DNA of 64,000 nucleotides from Periconia sp. R9002 (taxonomy: Eukaryota > Ascomycota > Dothideomycetes > Pleosporales > Periconiaceae). Position numbers and translations under genes: made by a program. Of this stretch, positions 1-13,191 are shown one piece after another (position 1 is the first letter of the stretch; the number at the start of each line of letters is the position of its first letter). The stretch lies in contig JAMAHW010000010.1 of NCBI GenBank assembly GCA_023627715.1, positions 124,001 to 188,000 of the forward strand, written 5' to 3'. The notes beneath the pieces were generated by a model that saw nothing but the letters and a program-made list of their open reading frames with translations, had not been told where the DNA came from and did no database searches.

Positions 1-455
1 CGCCGCAAAGGCCGAGGCCAAGGAGGGAAAGACCGAGAAGAAGACTGCCGCCAAGCCCAAGAAGGCCACCACCACCGTAAGTATCTCCCGCTCTGCATCT
101 TCAGATCGCTCAAGACTGATTTTGTTGGTAGAAGGCTAAGGCACCCGCCGCAAAGAAGGCCACCGCCACCAAGAAGGAGAAGGCCCCTGCAACGAAGAAG
201 GCTACCACCAAGGCAGAGCCTAAGAAGACTGCCACCAAGGCCGCCGCTAAGCCCAAGGCCAACGCCAGCAAGCCCCGCAAAGAGTCCACCACCGAAGCCC
301 CCGCCGTTGAGAAGGAGGTGACGCGTGTGTTGGGCAAGACCAAATCGGGACGCGTCACAAAGACCAAGGCGCCCGCCAGCAAGGCAGCTCCTAAGAAGGC
401 CGCACCCAAGAAGGCAGCCACCAAGAAGACGACACCCAAGAAGGCAGCAGCATGA
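1..455 (+). CDS. Histone H1-like linker histone, C-terminal tail (5' end outside window)
   Basis: This is the 3' end of a gene cut by the window edge. Exons are 1-76 and 132-455, joined across a 55-nt intron with a GTAAGT donor and a TAG acceptor. The join keeps frame and ends in TGA at 453-455. The roughly 132 visible residues are almost only Lys, Ala, Pro and Thr, with repeated KKA, PKK and AKPK units. That is the composition of the disordered, DNA-neutralising C-terminal tail of linker histone H1, which binds linker DNA and compacts chromatin. The globular winged-helix domain would lie upstream, so the family call rests on composition alone. An HMG-type or other Lys/Ala-rich nuclear protein is the main alternative. 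Confidence 0.75.
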
Positions 456-2693
456 ACAAGTTCGCGCTAATTCTTGCTTTTCACCTTTCTTCCCTGTTCA
501 TCTTCTGACTGTGGTCGCGCGTGACGGGGTCTCGTCGCGTGCGCAACCGTATTCATGATATCCATCTTTGCTGCTTTCTTTACGGTCTCGGGCTAGGTAT
601 GTGTGTGTGGGTATGGGTTCAACTGGCGAGGGAAGGGTTCAAGAGGTGTTCCTCATTCTCTCTGGGTATTCATTTTTCAAGTCTGTGCGGGCGTTTCCAG
701 CGGCGTTGTTTTTATTATCGGCATTGTTTGCGCTGCTCGTACCGCTGCGTTTTCACATTTACTATCTCTGTCTGTTCCTAGAGTTTTGTTGCGAGGAATA
801 GTGCTGCGATCAAAACCGCCGTATGAGAAATGAAATTCATATATTTTAATCCTTTCAAAAAGTAAAGACTGCGAGAACAAGAAAACTATGTGGTGAAGTG
901 ACAATATGGTGGTTGAGGGTTGGGACGCGTTGTTTTGACGGACACGCGACTTGTTAGCTCATGCTTCCCAGAGGCTTGACGTCGTCAGGGCACGTGACGT
1001 CAAGTAGATATCGATAAGCGCAGGTCCCGATGGACACATGTGGCTGGAGATGGGGGTTAGTCTAGGAGTTAGCGGCGAGTGTGCCCCCCATGTGTAAACG
1101 CGAACGAGAAATGAAATGAGATGAGATGATTTGGAGTCAAGCTGAGCTCATAACTAGCGCCTGCGTCATGTACACGATGCATCGTTTGAGACATGTTTGC
1201 GTGTCTATGTAGGCAAACACTCAACAATTTCCGTTTTTACCATCATGATTGATGAGTGATTGCTTGATGAGATGGTCATATTGCATGTTTTTCGCACCAA
1301 ATTGCCTCATCCGTCTACATACATGGTATGATAGCATGTATGTATACGACGTTACGTTTGCTGCGTACAAAGCGTGCTCAAACATATGTATGTACGCATC
1401 AGCTCACTGTCTCTAAGCAGCAAACGTGAACCAACTGTTTAGCGTGACGCGGCTGTCGGCAGTGCTGGAAGAGCTCGCAGATTGCAATTTGGCAGCTTGG
1501 GCCAGTAGGAGGGGGGGAAGAGGGGGCAACCAATAGCGCTTGTATAGGGACCTAGGTACTTAGGTACACAACGGTTCATGTGGGTATGCGTCTGTTATTT
1601 GCAATGATTGCTACAAGTGGGTAGGAGATGCAATCAGAATTCAAGTGAAGAACACAGTTGGAGTAAAGTGTACATGAGACAGATGGATACAGGGGACGGG
1701 GGGCTGGTGATGGAGTGAGAAAACGTGCATTCGGAACGGGTCCCGAAGGCCAGGTAATCCGTGCATCGGCTTCAACAAACGGGATACGAAGATAGATTGC
1801 ATAGGAGAAGGAACAATGGCGGTGCCAACTTGGACCGACCACCTACATATGTACCTACTCTGTAATATCTATTGACCCATGTGGTTATTTGATTCTATAC
1901 TTGCCCGTGGCTGAGGGGCTGAGCAAACTCTGGCCCCATTCGGATTAGGCGAAAGCTACTCCCCTGAAAGGAAATGACGCGCCACAGCATACACTAGGGT
2001 ACACACAGAGAGAGCAAACACTGCGCGGAAAAAACGGAAGCAGACGGAACATAGTCGACTTCGTCTGGCTGTGGAGAACAGGTCGAGTGAATGAAGAAAC
2101 AGAGTAATGGACGTGTACATAGGTACGGTCCAAGTACAGGTGAATTCCATACAGTACTTAGGATTTGTATGGAGATATGTAGGTAATAGATAGGTAGATA
2201 GCAGAGGATGCATGCATGCTGCTAACTGGACGTCCCTTCCTTTGCCGGCTCCGGCTTGTCCATCTTGGCAGCCACGGACGACGACGACCCTGGCCAAGCT
2301 GACGACCTTTGTCTCTGACAAACTTCAAGACGCACAGCCAGCCATCTCCAAAACATACACACTGTACACTCCCACTGCACACCAACCCCCATTGCTGCAC
2401 TCCCACCCGCCTTGCAGCCCTGCATTGCATTTGTACCTGCTATCCATACCGTCCTTCTTGCCTCGACTGTCGCACCGTACAACTCCCGCCCTCAATTCGC
2501 GCCGCCGAGACCCCATAGCAACCGCGCTCCGTCCACCCAGCTGCCAGCCCAACCACGGCCCCCGTACCACGCTCACCACCACCACTCCTCCCACCACAAA
2601 CACCTCAGCCTCCCTATCTACCTCGCAGAGTCTAGCCGCAGATACCCGCTTGCTTTCCTCTCCATATCCACAGGCGCACGGCCTGCGCTGTTG
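456..2693. other. Intergenic region between the H1 gene and mss4
   Basis: No convincing gene is present. The short ORFs here have low-complexity or inconsistent translations. The right third (about 2200-2690) is C-rich on the + strand and is the likely promoter and leader of mss4. Short TAGGTA/TACCTA repeats occur at about 1550-1568 and 2178-2200. Confidence 0.6.
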
Positions 2694-5635
2694 ATGCTCA
2701 CTACCATTGTCGTCCCGCGGACCATGCCCTCTTTGGCAGCCGACAGCAGCGACAATTCAAGCAACCACTACCGTCTCCCGCAATCGCCCTACGATCTACC
2801 TACCCATACCTCTGTCAAGCTGCCCCAGCAAAGGGCCAGCCCCGACGCATTCACTAATGGAAAGGCTCACGTCATGAATGGCAAGCCTGCGAACGGACAG
2901 CCGGTGCAATCCATGACCAACGGTCGGGCACCACAACAGCCTTCATCCAACGAAAAGCGCTCCTCGCACGTAGATGGCTCGACAAACAATTCTCTGCGAG
3001 ACGGAAATATGGATTCTCAGCGTCTCGGCAAGTCGTCCGAGCGGCAGGGCATCTACACCAACTCGTCGAGCGGAGACGATGGCTACTTCGCATCCGCTGA
3101 GAATCGCTCGATCGAGACTGAAGAAGGCTTTCGAAGCACTCATGTGAAGATGGGAAGCTTCAGTTTCGGTGATGGCACTAACGACGCGCGACAAGATGCC
3201 AACGGCTTAGCCAGGCACGAATTAGACCAGCAGTCTTCTCAGCCGGTGCATCCGCCAAGCAATCTGCAGATCCCAGGCAATCCGTCAAATCGCGTTTCCT
3301 CGCCCGCCGCCTTCAACCACAACTCTCCCCTGCCAGACCCTTCCCAACGCTTACAGCAGCGTCACACCCTTGAGGTTCCCAAAGCCTCGTCTGCGCGCCC
3401 CCGCGAGCCCCAAAATACCACCGATGACGTCGTAACCGCTAGCGGCAGGTTCTCACCAAACACCCCAACCCGTCGAAGAGGCTCCATGTCGCTAGCAAGA
3501 CGGGCTACGCGCTCGATACACTCCGACATGCACCTCGATGAAGTACCCCAGGACGAGGATGCTGCGCGATGGGCCGAGCATATACGCCAAAAGCGTGCCA
3601 GTAAGAGAAAGAGGAAGGACGACGAGGATGACGATCGGGTTGTTGTCGGCACCAAGGTCGACCAGAACCATGTCAACTGGGTTACCGCCTACAACATGCT
3701 TACTGGTATCCGCTTTACCGTCTCTAGGACAAACGCCAAAATGGATCGCGAGCTGACCGAGGCTGACTTCGATGCTAAGCACAAGTTCTCGTTCGATATG
3801 TACGTTCTGAATTCCTTTGTGTTGCGCCTATTTCTCAATTGATGTTGGCCTATACGTCATGGGGGGTTCCACAGTTGGTTCCACAGTCTCAATCGTGCTA
3901 ATAATGATATAGTACCGGTAACGAACTTACTCCCTCCGCTAAGTACGATTTCAAGTTCAAGGACTATTCGCCATGGGTCTTTCGTCATCTGCGTACAATA
4001 TTCAAACTTGATCCTGCCGACTACCTGGTTTCCCTGACAAGTAAATACATTCTGTCCGAGCTTGGGTCTCCTGGCAAAAGTGGCAGTTTCTTCTACTTCT
4101 CCAGAGACTACAAGTACATCATCAAAACGATTCATCACGCTGAACACAAGTTCCTTCGCAAGATACTCAAGGACTACTACAACCATGTCAGAGAAAACCC
4201 GAACACCCTCCTCTCGCAATTTTACGGACTTCATCGTGTGAAGATCCCTTACGGTCGCAAAATTCACTTCGTCGTCATGAATAACCTGTTTCCCCCGCAT
4301 CGAGATATCCATCGTACTTTTGATCTGAAAGGATCTACTATTGGAAGAGATTTTGGGGAGGAGAATCTGGAGGCCAACCCTCGAGCAACGCTCAAGGATT
4401 TGAACTGGCTGCGAAGAGATCAGCATCTGGAATTCGGCCCAACGAAGAAACGAGCCTTTGTAGAGCAAATGCAAAAGGATGTGAAGTTGTTGCAGCGGTT
4501 ACACATAATGGATTATTCCCTGCTCATCGGCATCCACGATCTGGAAAAGGGCAACGAGGAAAATTTGCGAGACAAGACATTGCAGGTCTTCCAACCAGGG
4601 GGACAGGCGGAAGAGCCTCAGCCAGCTATGCTTACTCGAACGCCGTCCAAGCTTGAAACTGCACGCAAAGCTAAGGAATTGCGGCAAACATTGAAGATGC
4701 AAAAACCCGTACCAATGGATCAAATGGCAGATAAGATGCCCGATGAACTGCATGATCAACAAAAAACCAATTACTTCTACACCGACGATGGCGGATTCAG
4801 AGCTACCCACGAAGACGATAGTCCTGGGGAGGAAATTTACTACCTGGGCATCATTGATTGTCTCACCCACGTAAGTGCAATAAGACCATTTGCATTAGTT
4901 CAACATCACTAACTTTCCTAGTATTCGCTTATCAAACGCCTCGAACATTTCTTCAAGGGACTTGGTAATGAGGAGTCTCAGATTTCGGCCATTCCCCCTG
5001 AAAGGTACGGTGATCGCTTTGTTAAATTTATCAGCAGCGTCACCAAGACGAAAGAAGCTGCCGAACGCGAGAAAAATGAGGAAACGGCATTGTCTGAGCA
5101 CGACCCGGCACTCGCTGGCATCAACACCACCAATAGCGAGAGAGAATCAACGGAAAATGTGATGCACAGGGCGGAAGGCCAAGCTGAGCGCTCAAGAAAG
5201 AAGGGGGCATCTGAGGAACAGGTGCCGCACCGCGAACTCCGCAGTGTGAGAAGCCCTTCTGCTGAACGAGGTGAATTAGGCACAACACTCCCAATCGTGG
5301 AAGAAGCTGTCGAATCCGGTAGCACAGGAGGAAGAAGCGGACGCAGTACAGAGACCGAACTGAGGCCCCGAGCACCACCATTGACTCAGGAGGATCGACG
5401 TCTGTCGGACCGTAGGTCGAGAGACGAATCTCGCGGTCGACCGCCACCCACACCACCCAAAGACTCGGGGACTGCTAACAGCGAAGAGCGGCCCCCGACA
5501 CCGCCTAAAGACGCGGGTTACACAAACAGGCATTCCGGGCCTCCTACACCACCGAAGGAGAAGGGCCGGGCAGCGACGGACAAGGAGCTGCCGCATCTGC
5601 CTGGCATGGAAAAGACCGTTGTAAGGGTGAACTAA
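2694..5635 (+). CDS. mss4: Phosphatidylinositol-4-phosphate 5-kinase (Mss4/Its3 type)
   Basis: The enzyme phosphorylates PI4P to PI(4,5)P2 at the plasma membrane, controlling actin, endocytosis and cell-wall signalling. Exons are 2694-3799, 3913-4870 and 4922-5635, about 925 residues. Introns have GTACGT and GTAAGT donors, and both joins restore conserved text ([22 protein letters not shown]). Family marks seen are the glycine-rich KSGSFF loop, the catalytic [14 protein letters not shown], and the C-terminal [13 protein letters not shown]. The N-terminal 350 residues are Ser/Asn/Gln-rich and probably disordered. The C-terminal tail has four Pro-rich TPPK repeats (about 5445-5580), possible SH3 ligands. 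The frame is open upstream to an ATG at 2412 and another ATG lies at 2724, so the start is uncertain. I chose 2694 because the upstream extension looks like translated leader. Confidence 0.95.
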
Positions 5636-8020
5636 GAGAAACCTTTGCAATGCTCACCACACTGCTTTCACATGACTCTTCATGATTGTTTAAACTAATC
5701 AAGACGGCACGTCTATTTCACGTTGTACATTTCCTTTGTTTATTCTTGTTGTTTTTTCTTAGAAAAACCCTTTTTCTGTCCTCTCTGTTTCGAGGCATCT
5801 TCATCCTATGTGGGACTTCGCATAGTCAGCATCTCCAACCAAACCCTTTTTTCCAATTTCCTTTGTTGAAAGCCTCTCTCTCTCCTTTGCACTCATACTT
5901 CGACATTTCTCCTGTTTTCCCTTCCCTTTTATCGTTGTTGGATCGTCCGCGTTTTTGTTAACGAAGCGTTGCTGCTACTGCTGCTGCTGCTGTCGCTTGT
6001 TGCTTTGCTGCTTGCTGAATTGAAAGTGTGTGCAATGCATGATACCACCTTAGTCCATCACATCTATCTATCTTCTACTACTCCTCTACCTCTTCTCTTC
6101 CTACAAGTCCTCCTCGTGCTGCTGCTGCAACTATTGTCGCCGGCTCCTGTCTTCTCTTCTGTTCTCACCAATTTTTCTTTTTGTCTTTTTCCCTTCTTCT
6201 CTAATTTCTGGACATGAGTACTAGATATAGTAAGGTATGTTGGCATTGTTCCTTTTCTTGGTTTCTTTTGGTGTTTGACTAGAAACTGGGAGGTTGGGTG
6301 AGGGGTGCTTTTCTCTTTTTGGGCAGACTATGTTAAGTATGTAGTATAAATCAGCAAAATTAAAGAATCTACAACTTGTGCAAATCTGGTAATTTTGTAT
6401 TATTCATTCGGTCCATCCTAGGTGATGGACTAGGTGTTTTGAGAGTGGCGGAGGCGTGGAAGTGCCACTTATCTCCTTCTTCATCCCCCCCCCCTTTTTC
6501 CTTTTCACACCTCCTCCTTTCTATCCCGTGTTGTGGTTTTGGAATATGAGGTTGGGTGATACCGTTCCGCTCATAGCTCTCCTTCCTCGTCTTCTTATAC
6601 ATCAATACTTAAATGATCTTACGACACTCATCCACGCCATAGTCCTCTCTCCTCTCTCTCTTCCCCCTTTTTATTCGTCTTTTGGTGAACAAGACTCGCC
6701 TTGCGTGCGTGCGTGCGTGTGTCTGACACTTCCTTTGGTTCAGAGGGGTGAAGTCAGTAGAGTAGAGTAAAGCAGGTAGGTACGCTCGGGATGATAGAAA
6801 AGAAAAGAATCATGTCCGTATATCAACAGTGCTCCCTTGCGTCCGTCCCATGAACTCATAATCTACCTTTGTTTGTTTCTATTCGTGTAGAAGCGAAACT
6901 GACACACGTTTTAGACATCCCCCCTTCCCTGTTGCTCCCCTCTCCTCTCTCCATCTCACTTGATTTTCCTTCAGTTCCTACATGTTATGTAGGTATGTTG
7001 GAGATATTGTGTTGGTGGAATAAATGTGTCTTACCCACCCACCAATCTACTTTTCCACCTTTTTTTTTGTCTAACACCGGTGATCTATGCCATGAAAACT
7101 TCTATCCGTTCTCGTGTTCAACTCTTGGTGGTGTTCATCGGGCTAGATGTATGTCGTTGCCGGCTTGGGTCTGGAAGGGTAGTTGAGGGAGGGTAAATCA
7201 TGTAGACGGTTTTTGGGCTGCGGGATAAGTCGAGGTGTCGTGTATATCATTGTGTATATGCGAACGAGAAATTTTCACGCATGAGGGAGCAGAAGAAGTT
7301 AGATGTGTTGTGTTCGCTCTCATCATTATTGCTTATGGAATTTGGCTGCGGAGGGTTGAAAATTGAATTCAAAACCACCATATTAGAGTGAAAAGAAAAT
7401 TAATACGACAACACCACGCGCAAAATCATGAGCAATAATTCAATATTTGCAAATTATACGAGGAGGAGAACCTGGAACGACTTGAAAAAAGTATGATCCG
7501 AGGAAAGGTGTGGATGTCTTGCGCGATGTTGTTAATTGAATTAGGGGTTTGCGTGCGGATCTGGAGTGAAGGCGTGTTCATGTTTCGGGTTCCCAAACAC
7601 ACCCGCTTTTTATTCTGTAATTGGGGAAATGGAAGAAGCGGAAAAATCACATAAGATTTGTATTTTCTCTCGTCTTTCGCAGGGTGCAAGATGTTAGAGA
7701 GAGGGAGAATCGGAGCACGATCCGTGGATGCGATACCATAGGAGAGAAGATGTATTCAATCCTTCGTCCGTCAATTCAATCGGACTGTTACATGAAAACG
7801 AAAAAAAGGACGAGGTCAACCCACGAAGGGATGAGTGTATTGATAGGCTATCACGAATATACACGTTTCAACCCATGCATTGTCTCTTGATCATTATGAA
7901 CTCTAGTGCCAAGTTCCTCATTATCGTACTGGTACAAAAGCGACTCTTATTCTTTTTTGATATATTTTTTTCGCTCGCTAGTCCTGCTACCCTTGTCTCC
8001 CCCAAACTAACCGTGTGCGT
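5636..8020. other. 2.4 kb gene-free region, pyrimidine-rich on the + strand
   Basis: Convergent genes mss4 and rpt3 end on either side. The + strand carries long C/T tracts (5700-6200 and 6450-7080), short CTG runs near 5970-6010 and a TAGGTAGGTA motif near 6774. ORFs are short and their translations look like read-through of C/T tracts. It could hold long 3' UTRs or a non-coding transcript. No protein gene is supported. Confidence 0.55.
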
Positions 8021-9381
8021 CTACTTGTAGAAGTCAAACTTGTCTGCCTCGGTCGCGCCCTTGACCTGGCTCGAGTACGCATCCTCCAAATCGCTTTGAA
8101 TGATGTTGTACCTGTTCTTCCTCACAGCCCTCAAACCAGCATCTTGCATGATTGCAGCAATGACGGCGCCAGAAAGCGGGTCGTTCCTTACAATCAAGCT
8201 GTCCAGGTCGACTTCAGGGGACAAGCTCATTTTGCTTGCAATCGTTCCGAAGATCAGACGGCGCTCACGACGATCGCGGAGCGAAGGAAATTCGATCTTT
8301 CGGTCAAGACGACCGGGACGGAGTAGAGCCGGGTCCAAGGTATCTGCACGGTTGGTTGCCATGATGACTTTGACGTTGGAGGTTTGATCGAAGCCGTCCA
8401 TTTGGTTGAGGAGCTCGAGCAAGATACGCTGCACTTCTCGATCGGCACCTGTTTGTGCATCGAAACGTTTTGTGGCAATGGCGTCAATCTCATCAATGAA
8501 GATGATGGAGGGTGAGTTCTCCCGTGCCATTCTAAACACGTCACGCACCATGCGCGGCCCTTCACCTAGATATTTCTGCACAAACTCGGAACCCACCACA
8601 CGAATGAATGATGCTGTTGTGCTGTTTGCTACTGCCTTCACCAGCATAGTCTTTCCCGTACCCGGAGGACCGTAGAGAAGCACACCGCGCGGTGGATCGA
8701 TACCGATTTGCTTGTATAAATCGAAGTGTGTCAACGGCAGCTCCACGGCCTCCCTAATCTCTTGCTTCTGCATATCCAGACCACCAACATCTGCGTACGT
8801 CACATCTGGTTTCTCATCCTGGCCAAGCATAGCAATGGACGAGTCGGCTTCCGGGGGGAGAATGTCCACAAGTGCATTCGAATGGCGATGAAGGGCAACG
8901 GAAGATGAGGGCTTGAGGAGTTCGCGGTCAAGGGTAGATAGAATACGGACAACATAGTTTGAGCCGGTCGAGGATTGTACGATGCCGGTACTGGGAATAT
9001 TAGTAATTCGCTCCAACGCGCTGCTCGGTCTAAGACGTACTTCTGATCGATCGCCTCCATAAACTGTCCTATCACCAGCGGCACACTCTGAATGCGCTTG
9101 ATCTCCTCTTGTGCGCGTACCAGCTCTCGCTTCAGGCTTCGTTGCTCGTCCTTGATATATTCTTCCTGAAGGTGGATATACCTAACGAGGGTTAGATCTA
9201 TGATCATCATGTATGAGGTTGGGATCGCATACTCTAGTTGCCGCTGGAGCTTCTTGAAAGTAGAGTAGTCATCGTTGCCATCCGTCGAGAAACCCTCTAA
9301 CGAGTCAAAGTTGGGTATCGATGAGGGGAGCTGCTTCTTGTGAGGCGGTACAGTGTTGGCTGGGTTCTCAACGTCAGCCAT
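8021..9381 (-). CDS. rpt3: 26S proteasome regulatory ATPase subunit Rpt3 (6B/PSMC4)
   Basis: Rpt3 is one of six AAA ATPases of the 19S base that unfold ubiquitylated substrates and feed them to the 20S core. Exons, in transcript order, are 9381-9233, 9181-9041 and 8990-8021, giving 419 residues, the usual Rpt3 length. Joins restore [11 protein letters not shown] and AIDQNTGIV. Seen are an N-terminal coiled coil (about residues 40-90), an OB-fold segment, Walker A GPPGTGKT, Walker [12 protein letters not shown], the [12 protein letters not shown] second-region motif and a C-terminal FDFYK, close to the HbYX-type tail that docks on the 20S ring. Intron 1 (9182-9232) is 51 nt, a multiple of three with no stop, so its retention would add 17 residues. 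Confidence 0.97.
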
Positions 9382-11897
9382 GTTAGTAGGTAAAATGAAT
9401 GGCGCGATTTAGTAGTCGGGTTGGAATATTGTACGATCGGAGCTGGAGGGAGCAGTATCTGGTAGAAGCACAAGATGAGCAAGAGGGCGTGGGTGTTGAT
9501 TGTTCGCCTTCTTGAACAGCTAGAAGCTGCCGTCACGCTGCGGTCGGAGCGCCAAGCCCGACTGCAGTCATCACGTGACGATACCACTCACCTAAGCTCA
9601 AGTGAGTGCTGGCGGACAATGACTTCAAAGGGTTGTTCAATGTCTGGACAGAACCACAGAGTAAATTCACATACAGAAATAGCGCAGGTATTAGGCCGCC
9701 GAGGGCAATTGTGGTGCCCTGGCTGGTCGTGTACATACATTCCAATGTACATATGCATGTATTGGCCTACGTACATACATTGTGATGTATACGCTCCAGA
9801 GTCCCAGGTAGCATACGCAGGGTGAGCACATGTATTTAACATTAATTAACGAATAATAATTACCGTGTATAATCCACAAGGACCTTGGCCTGATACACTT
9901 CACAAGAGGGGTGAAAAGGCTACGTAGAAGTAATGGCCCAAGCGCATCCGCAACGGACACCACCCCTGCGAAATCATCGTACATTGCTCAAGTGATCATC
10001 TATGTTCTACATGTGCCTGTTTCACCGCAAAATCTCGGGTTCGTAAGCTGTCGTGTCATTTTTGTGGCGCAGAATGGTTGTTCTCCTTGATCCTTATTAA
10101 GCTCATGTGAAAGGCGTCAATAGTGGCTGGATACGTGTAACTACGCGGATAGGTCAACATCTACTCTAGAGTCTGCTCTTGAAAATCGCGACGAGCCTCC
10201 TCAAACGATGCAGCGCTGCCCAAACACACCAAACTAAACAAAAGTGCGAGTGCATGATGGGCGGCATATCAAGCTTCTTCGATACCAGTAATAAGATGAG
10301 GCGCCCATGCCGTCCCCGCTAATGCTATCAAAGTCGTTGCGGCCCGAGTGCAAGGGGGTGGTGAGTGGTGGAGAGACCCTTGGCTTCATGTACGCTATCT
10401 TGATAATAAACCATGGTCACGGAACCTTTAACTCCATCTATTCGTAGCGATTAAAAAGCGGAAGCCAGCATTGTGGCATGCCAGGTAGCCACGCGTTTGG
10501 TAACAGTAGATGGAAGGGAAAATCATGCCAGGCGATGGCTACCCCGGTCGATTGTCGACGTGCTCAAACATGGCGAATTGGTGATCGGTATCAGCCGGCG
10601 GCATTGCCGCTGCCCAGGTGCCAGTGACCTTGACGAGAACGGGAATCAGCAGTCCCCAGCCATGTAATGGAACAGTCCTACGGGGAAAAGATTGATGGCT
10701 GATTTGAGGATTCGGCCTAGCTCTTTGTGGATGAGTATAGCTGAATGGGGCTGAGATATAATAAGTACGTCTAGTCAGGGACAAGCCGAGATGGCGATTG
10801 AGGATACATGGCGTATGGTTATTATTGGAGCCGGGAGAGAACAGGTATGTATGTACAAGAGTTAAGGTTATATGTAGAGAAACGTAGTTATAGTGTGGGC
10901 TTGCTTGGGAGCAAGAAGGGTTGGAGAGGGGAGGGAAGGACGGGTAGACGAGATCATGAAGATATGTATGGGTACGACAAGCCACCAAAGTCAAAGGGAG
11001 GGGAGGCCCGGGATTCGAGAGCAGCACAGTTCACTGGCATGATGCAATAAGTGGAGAGGAGAGAGGTATATGTTCCACTGTCACACGGCGGCGAAATAAA
11101 CCGGAGTGGCGGATTAGGTTAGGCTCAACGTTGAGTGCCCGGCAAAGTAGCCACTCGACTGGCTCGCGCACGAACGCGTGTTCGATCCTTATGCAGCTTT
11201 GTTTGCTCATAAATCCGGTCGAGACGCGCGCGAGAGGCCGTTGCTGGCGGGTTTGGGATTGTTGTGCTGGGTGTTTTTGAGCAGTGGAGCGAGGAGCGAG
11301 CACTCTGCGAGAGAGGCGTCAACTGGATTGGACTGGCGGTCCCGTGACTGGATCAAGAGGGCTTAGCGCTAGCCAAGGACGAGGCTCGCTCCTTCTGATT
11401 CTCCGCCCAAACGACCCCCGTGCTCACACTCGTAGCCGCTCCGCAAATCGCGTTGTTGATTGTATGCGGTACGTGAATCTGTTGCCGCATCCCAGCCGAC
11501 CGCCTGTCCGCCTGCCTTGATGCAGACTCATTTGTAGCACCCCTCTGTGACTACGCGGTGTGTGTTCCCTCCTCCTCCTCCTCCTCCCTCACCTCCCTCA
11601 CCTCGCCTACCTCACTTGCCTACACGCTTCTCTTCCCAGAGCAGAGCCCACGCCCAGCCCACATCTCTTAAACACCAGACCCGCGTCGCTACCGCCTTCT
11701 CCATTGGCGCGCCCCCTTCAACCCATCAAAATGTACATGTATACTGATGAACCATTGCCCAGGTGGATCGAATGCTCTCGCGTCTCTAACAACACGTCGT
11801 CCCTAACCCTCCAACTTCGCCCGCGCCCCGGCCACGGCCACGGCTACACCCATATCCATTCGCTCCTCTCCTCTCCATTTCATCTCCAACGCGCATC
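9382..11897. other. Intergenic region between divergent rpt3 and swi1
   Basis: Both flanking genes start here, so it holds both promoters. It contains repeated TACATAC/ATGTATG words near 9735-9790 and a C/T-rich leader at about 11560-11890 just before swi1. Short ORFs on both strands overlap each other and show no recognisable protein. Confidence 0.55.
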
Positions 11898-13150
11898 ATG
11901 GATTTCCAATCGCCCCAGAATGGAAACATGTACGATCCATCCAGTTTCATCGACCCGAGCGCTATCGCAAACGGCCAGATGAATGGCGCGCGTCCCTACC
12001 CAATGTCGTCGGTTCCCCAGAAACGAGACTCGACCGGCGCGACCCTGTCGCGCTCCCAGACGCCATCGCAACAACCTCAATTCGGTTTCCAGCAAGGATT
12101 CTCTCACACCCCTTCTCCCACAATGCAAAATCAGCACTTTCGACCAGGTCAAATGCCTCCACAAAGAATGCAAACCGCATCGCCTGCGCAAAACCCGCAC
12201 GGGCCGCAGATGTCGCCCATGGGCTTTGCACAGGCATCACCTGTACCGCAAGGCTTCGACCCCAATGCTAATGGTCAATTCCCCGTTCAATCGGTTCAGC
12301 TGTCACAAAATCTCCAGAACCGCCAGCAAGAGGCGCAACGACAATATGCGATGCGCCTACAAGCGCAGCAACAACAGCTGGGCAATCTCGCAGCAAGCAA
12401 TATGGCAGCACAGCAGAGGCATCAATCTGGACAAATGCCTCCTCGCGGGCCCCACCATCCTGGTATGCAGCAGCAACAGCAGATGATGCCAGGTCAAATG
12501 CAAGGCCAAATGCAAGGCCAAATGCAAGGCCAAATGCCCGGTCAGATGCCCGGTCAGATGCCAGGCCAGATGCAGAACCCAATGCAAAATCCGATGCAGA
12601 ATCAAATGCCCAACCAAATGCAGGGCCAAATGCCTATGCAGGGTCAGATAGGGGGTCAGATGCAGAATGCCCAGCAATTCCAGATGCAACAAATGCAGGC
12701 TTTCATCAAGAATGTGCAGGCGGTAATGGCTTCACAGGGGAGACCATTTAATCCCCGTCCCAATGTTGCTGGCCGCCCCATCAACCTCTACCAATTGTAC
12801 TCGACTGTAAATAAGTACAAGGGTTCCCAGATGGTCACTCAAAACGGCCAGTGGCCTCAAATCGCACAGTTCTGCGGAATACCAGTGAACCAATTCCCCA
12901 ATGCACCTGAAGAGCTCCGTATCACATATGAGACTCAGCTGGGTCCTTACGAGGTTATGTATCTGCAGCAGCAAAGGCAAAAACAAACTCAGCAGCAGCA
13001 GGCGCAAATGAAGGGTATGAACTCTATGCCCGGACAAATGGGGGCTATGGGCCAGCAAATGTCCCCGAACAGGAATGCTGTGCCAGGTAACATGACCAAT
13101 GCTCCGGCACAACACGAGTATATGGCGCAACTGCAAAAGAAGGCGGCTTT

Positions 13151-13191
<41 letters not shown>

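Noticed and set aside
110..439. Minus-strand ORF of 109 residues
   Set aside because: It is antisense to the histone H1 tail. Its Ala/Leu/Val/Phe repeats are the mirror of Lys/Ala codons.
12491..12655. CRISPR-like regular repeat
   Set aside because: Units are 12 nt, contiguous, without spacers, and in frame inside swi1.
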